Shown: positions 42,425 to 42,727 of the stretch, in pieces
How positions within the stretch are numbered: the first letter of the stretch is position 1
Layout of the letters: each line of letters begins with the position of its first letter
DNA from: Candidatus Obscuribacter sp.
Lineage (GTDB): Bacteria > Cyanobacteriota > Vampirovibrionia > Obscuribacterales > Obscuribacteraceae
NCBI GenBank assembly: GCA_021772135.1
Contig: JADYXQ010000128.1
Coordinates: 1 to 42,727 of the forward strand
Reading direction: 5' to 3'
DNA length: 42,727 bases
Made by a program: the position numbers and the translations under genes
The notes under the pieces: model-generated
Told to the model about the DNA's origin: nothing
The model's database searches: none
What the model saw: the letters and a program-made list of their open reading frames with translations, nothing else

Positions 42425-42727
42425 ATGCTTGATTTATTGATCAAGAACACCTACCTGCACAAGTTCGAGGCGCTCAAGCCGCTCCGCGCACTCGTTGCGC
42501 TGGTAGACCCGCCCAACATCCTGCAGCATTTCGGCACGAACCAGGTGCTGCGCGATCTTCGCAATATCCTCGTTCGTCAGTACGCCTGGGCTGTTCCCTC
42601 GACCGAGGCCATCCGGCTCATCGCCCGCTTCTCGCCCATCATTGAGGTGGGCGCGGGAACGGGCTACTGGTCGTACCTCCTCGGTCTTGCCGGTGCCGAC
42701 GTCATTGCCTACGACGCTGAGCCGGCG
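42425..42727 (+). CDS. SAM-dependent methyltransferase, cut by the window end
   Basis: The first 101 residues are visible; the frame is open to the edge. GAGGAGG lies 4-5 bases before the ATG at 42425, the best ribosome-binding site in the window. The SAM-binding motif IIEVGAGTGYWSYLLGLAG (near 75-93) followed by VIAYDAEP identifies a class I methyltransferase. The first 70 residues are helical and unassigned. Codon use is G/C-rich at third positions, as in the aminopeptidase genes and unlike the origin cluster. Substrate not predictable. Confidence 0.85.
   Translation, partial: MLDLLIKNTYLHKFEALKPLRALVALVDPPNILQHFGTNQVLRDLRNILVRQYAWAVPSTEAIRLIARFSPIIEVGAGTGYWSYLLGLAGADVIAYDAEPA

Overview
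The window looks like the replication-origin neighbourhood of a bacterial chromosome. dnaA and dnaN read leftward; rpmH, rnpA, yidD, yidC and khpB/jag read rightward from the same divergence point (about 38.86-39.10 kb). The rest is an accessory-rich mix of peptidases, TPR proteins, a receptor-like Ser/Thr kinase with leucine-rich repeats and exported proteins of unknown role. This style, with tRNA-Asp lacking an encoded CCA and a lone mobile-mystery-A-like regulator, would fit a Candidatus Melainabacteria/Obscuribacterales-type genome. That placement is an inference from gene repertoire only; a 16S or marker-protein search would settle it.

Layout. 0.2-3.8 kb (minus): a two-gene operon of a HEFRH/ExxAD putative metalloprotease and a membrane-anchored repeat protein, closed by an intrinsic terminator. 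4.0-7.6 kb (minus): fadE-type acyl-CoA dehydrogenase and a protealysin-like M4 peptidase, each with its own terminator. 8.2-14.2 kb (plus): two tandem M1 aminopeptidases, clearly duplicates. 14.4-17.6 kb (plus): a membrane-anchored FMN glutamate synthase-like protein and a hypothetical membrane protein. 17.6-18.46 kb: a scar with an IS1595-type transposase fragment, a microsatellite-like repeat and an orphan 66-bp nested palindrome. 18.5-20.1 kb (minus): a membrane protein with two winged-helix-like modules, and tRNA-Asp. 20.5-23.3 kb: membrane-anchored thioredoxin, a decayed Sir2 gene, a DHH phosphoesterase and a kinase N-terminal remnant.

23.3-32 kb: an exported repeat protein, a low-affinity iron permease-like protein, a GNAT acetyltransferase directly abutting a Ser/Thr kinase-LRR gene, a small protein, a Gfo/Idh/MocA oxidoreductase, a TPR/zinc-ribbon protein, and a translationally coupled pair of secreted TPR and PDZ-VWA proteins. 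32-35.5 kb: prfC (RF3), an orphan mobile mystery protein A-like regulator with the second 66-bp palindrome in its promoter, and a TPR plus anthrax-lethal-factor-like (M34) peptidase just behind dnaN. 35.6-41.9 kb: the origin cluster, with a YidC that carries an apparent Ig-like insert. The window ends inside a SAM-dependent methyltransferase gene.

Most notable points: the paired 66-bp nested palindromes (one with and one without its regulator), a separate three-copy family of TGAAACG/CGTTTCA palindromes, the HEFRH/ExxAD two-gene operon, the acetyltransferase-kinase coupling, the M34-like protease next to dnaN and the Ig-like insert in YidC. I see no CRISPR array, rRNA, prophage or complete insertion sequence.
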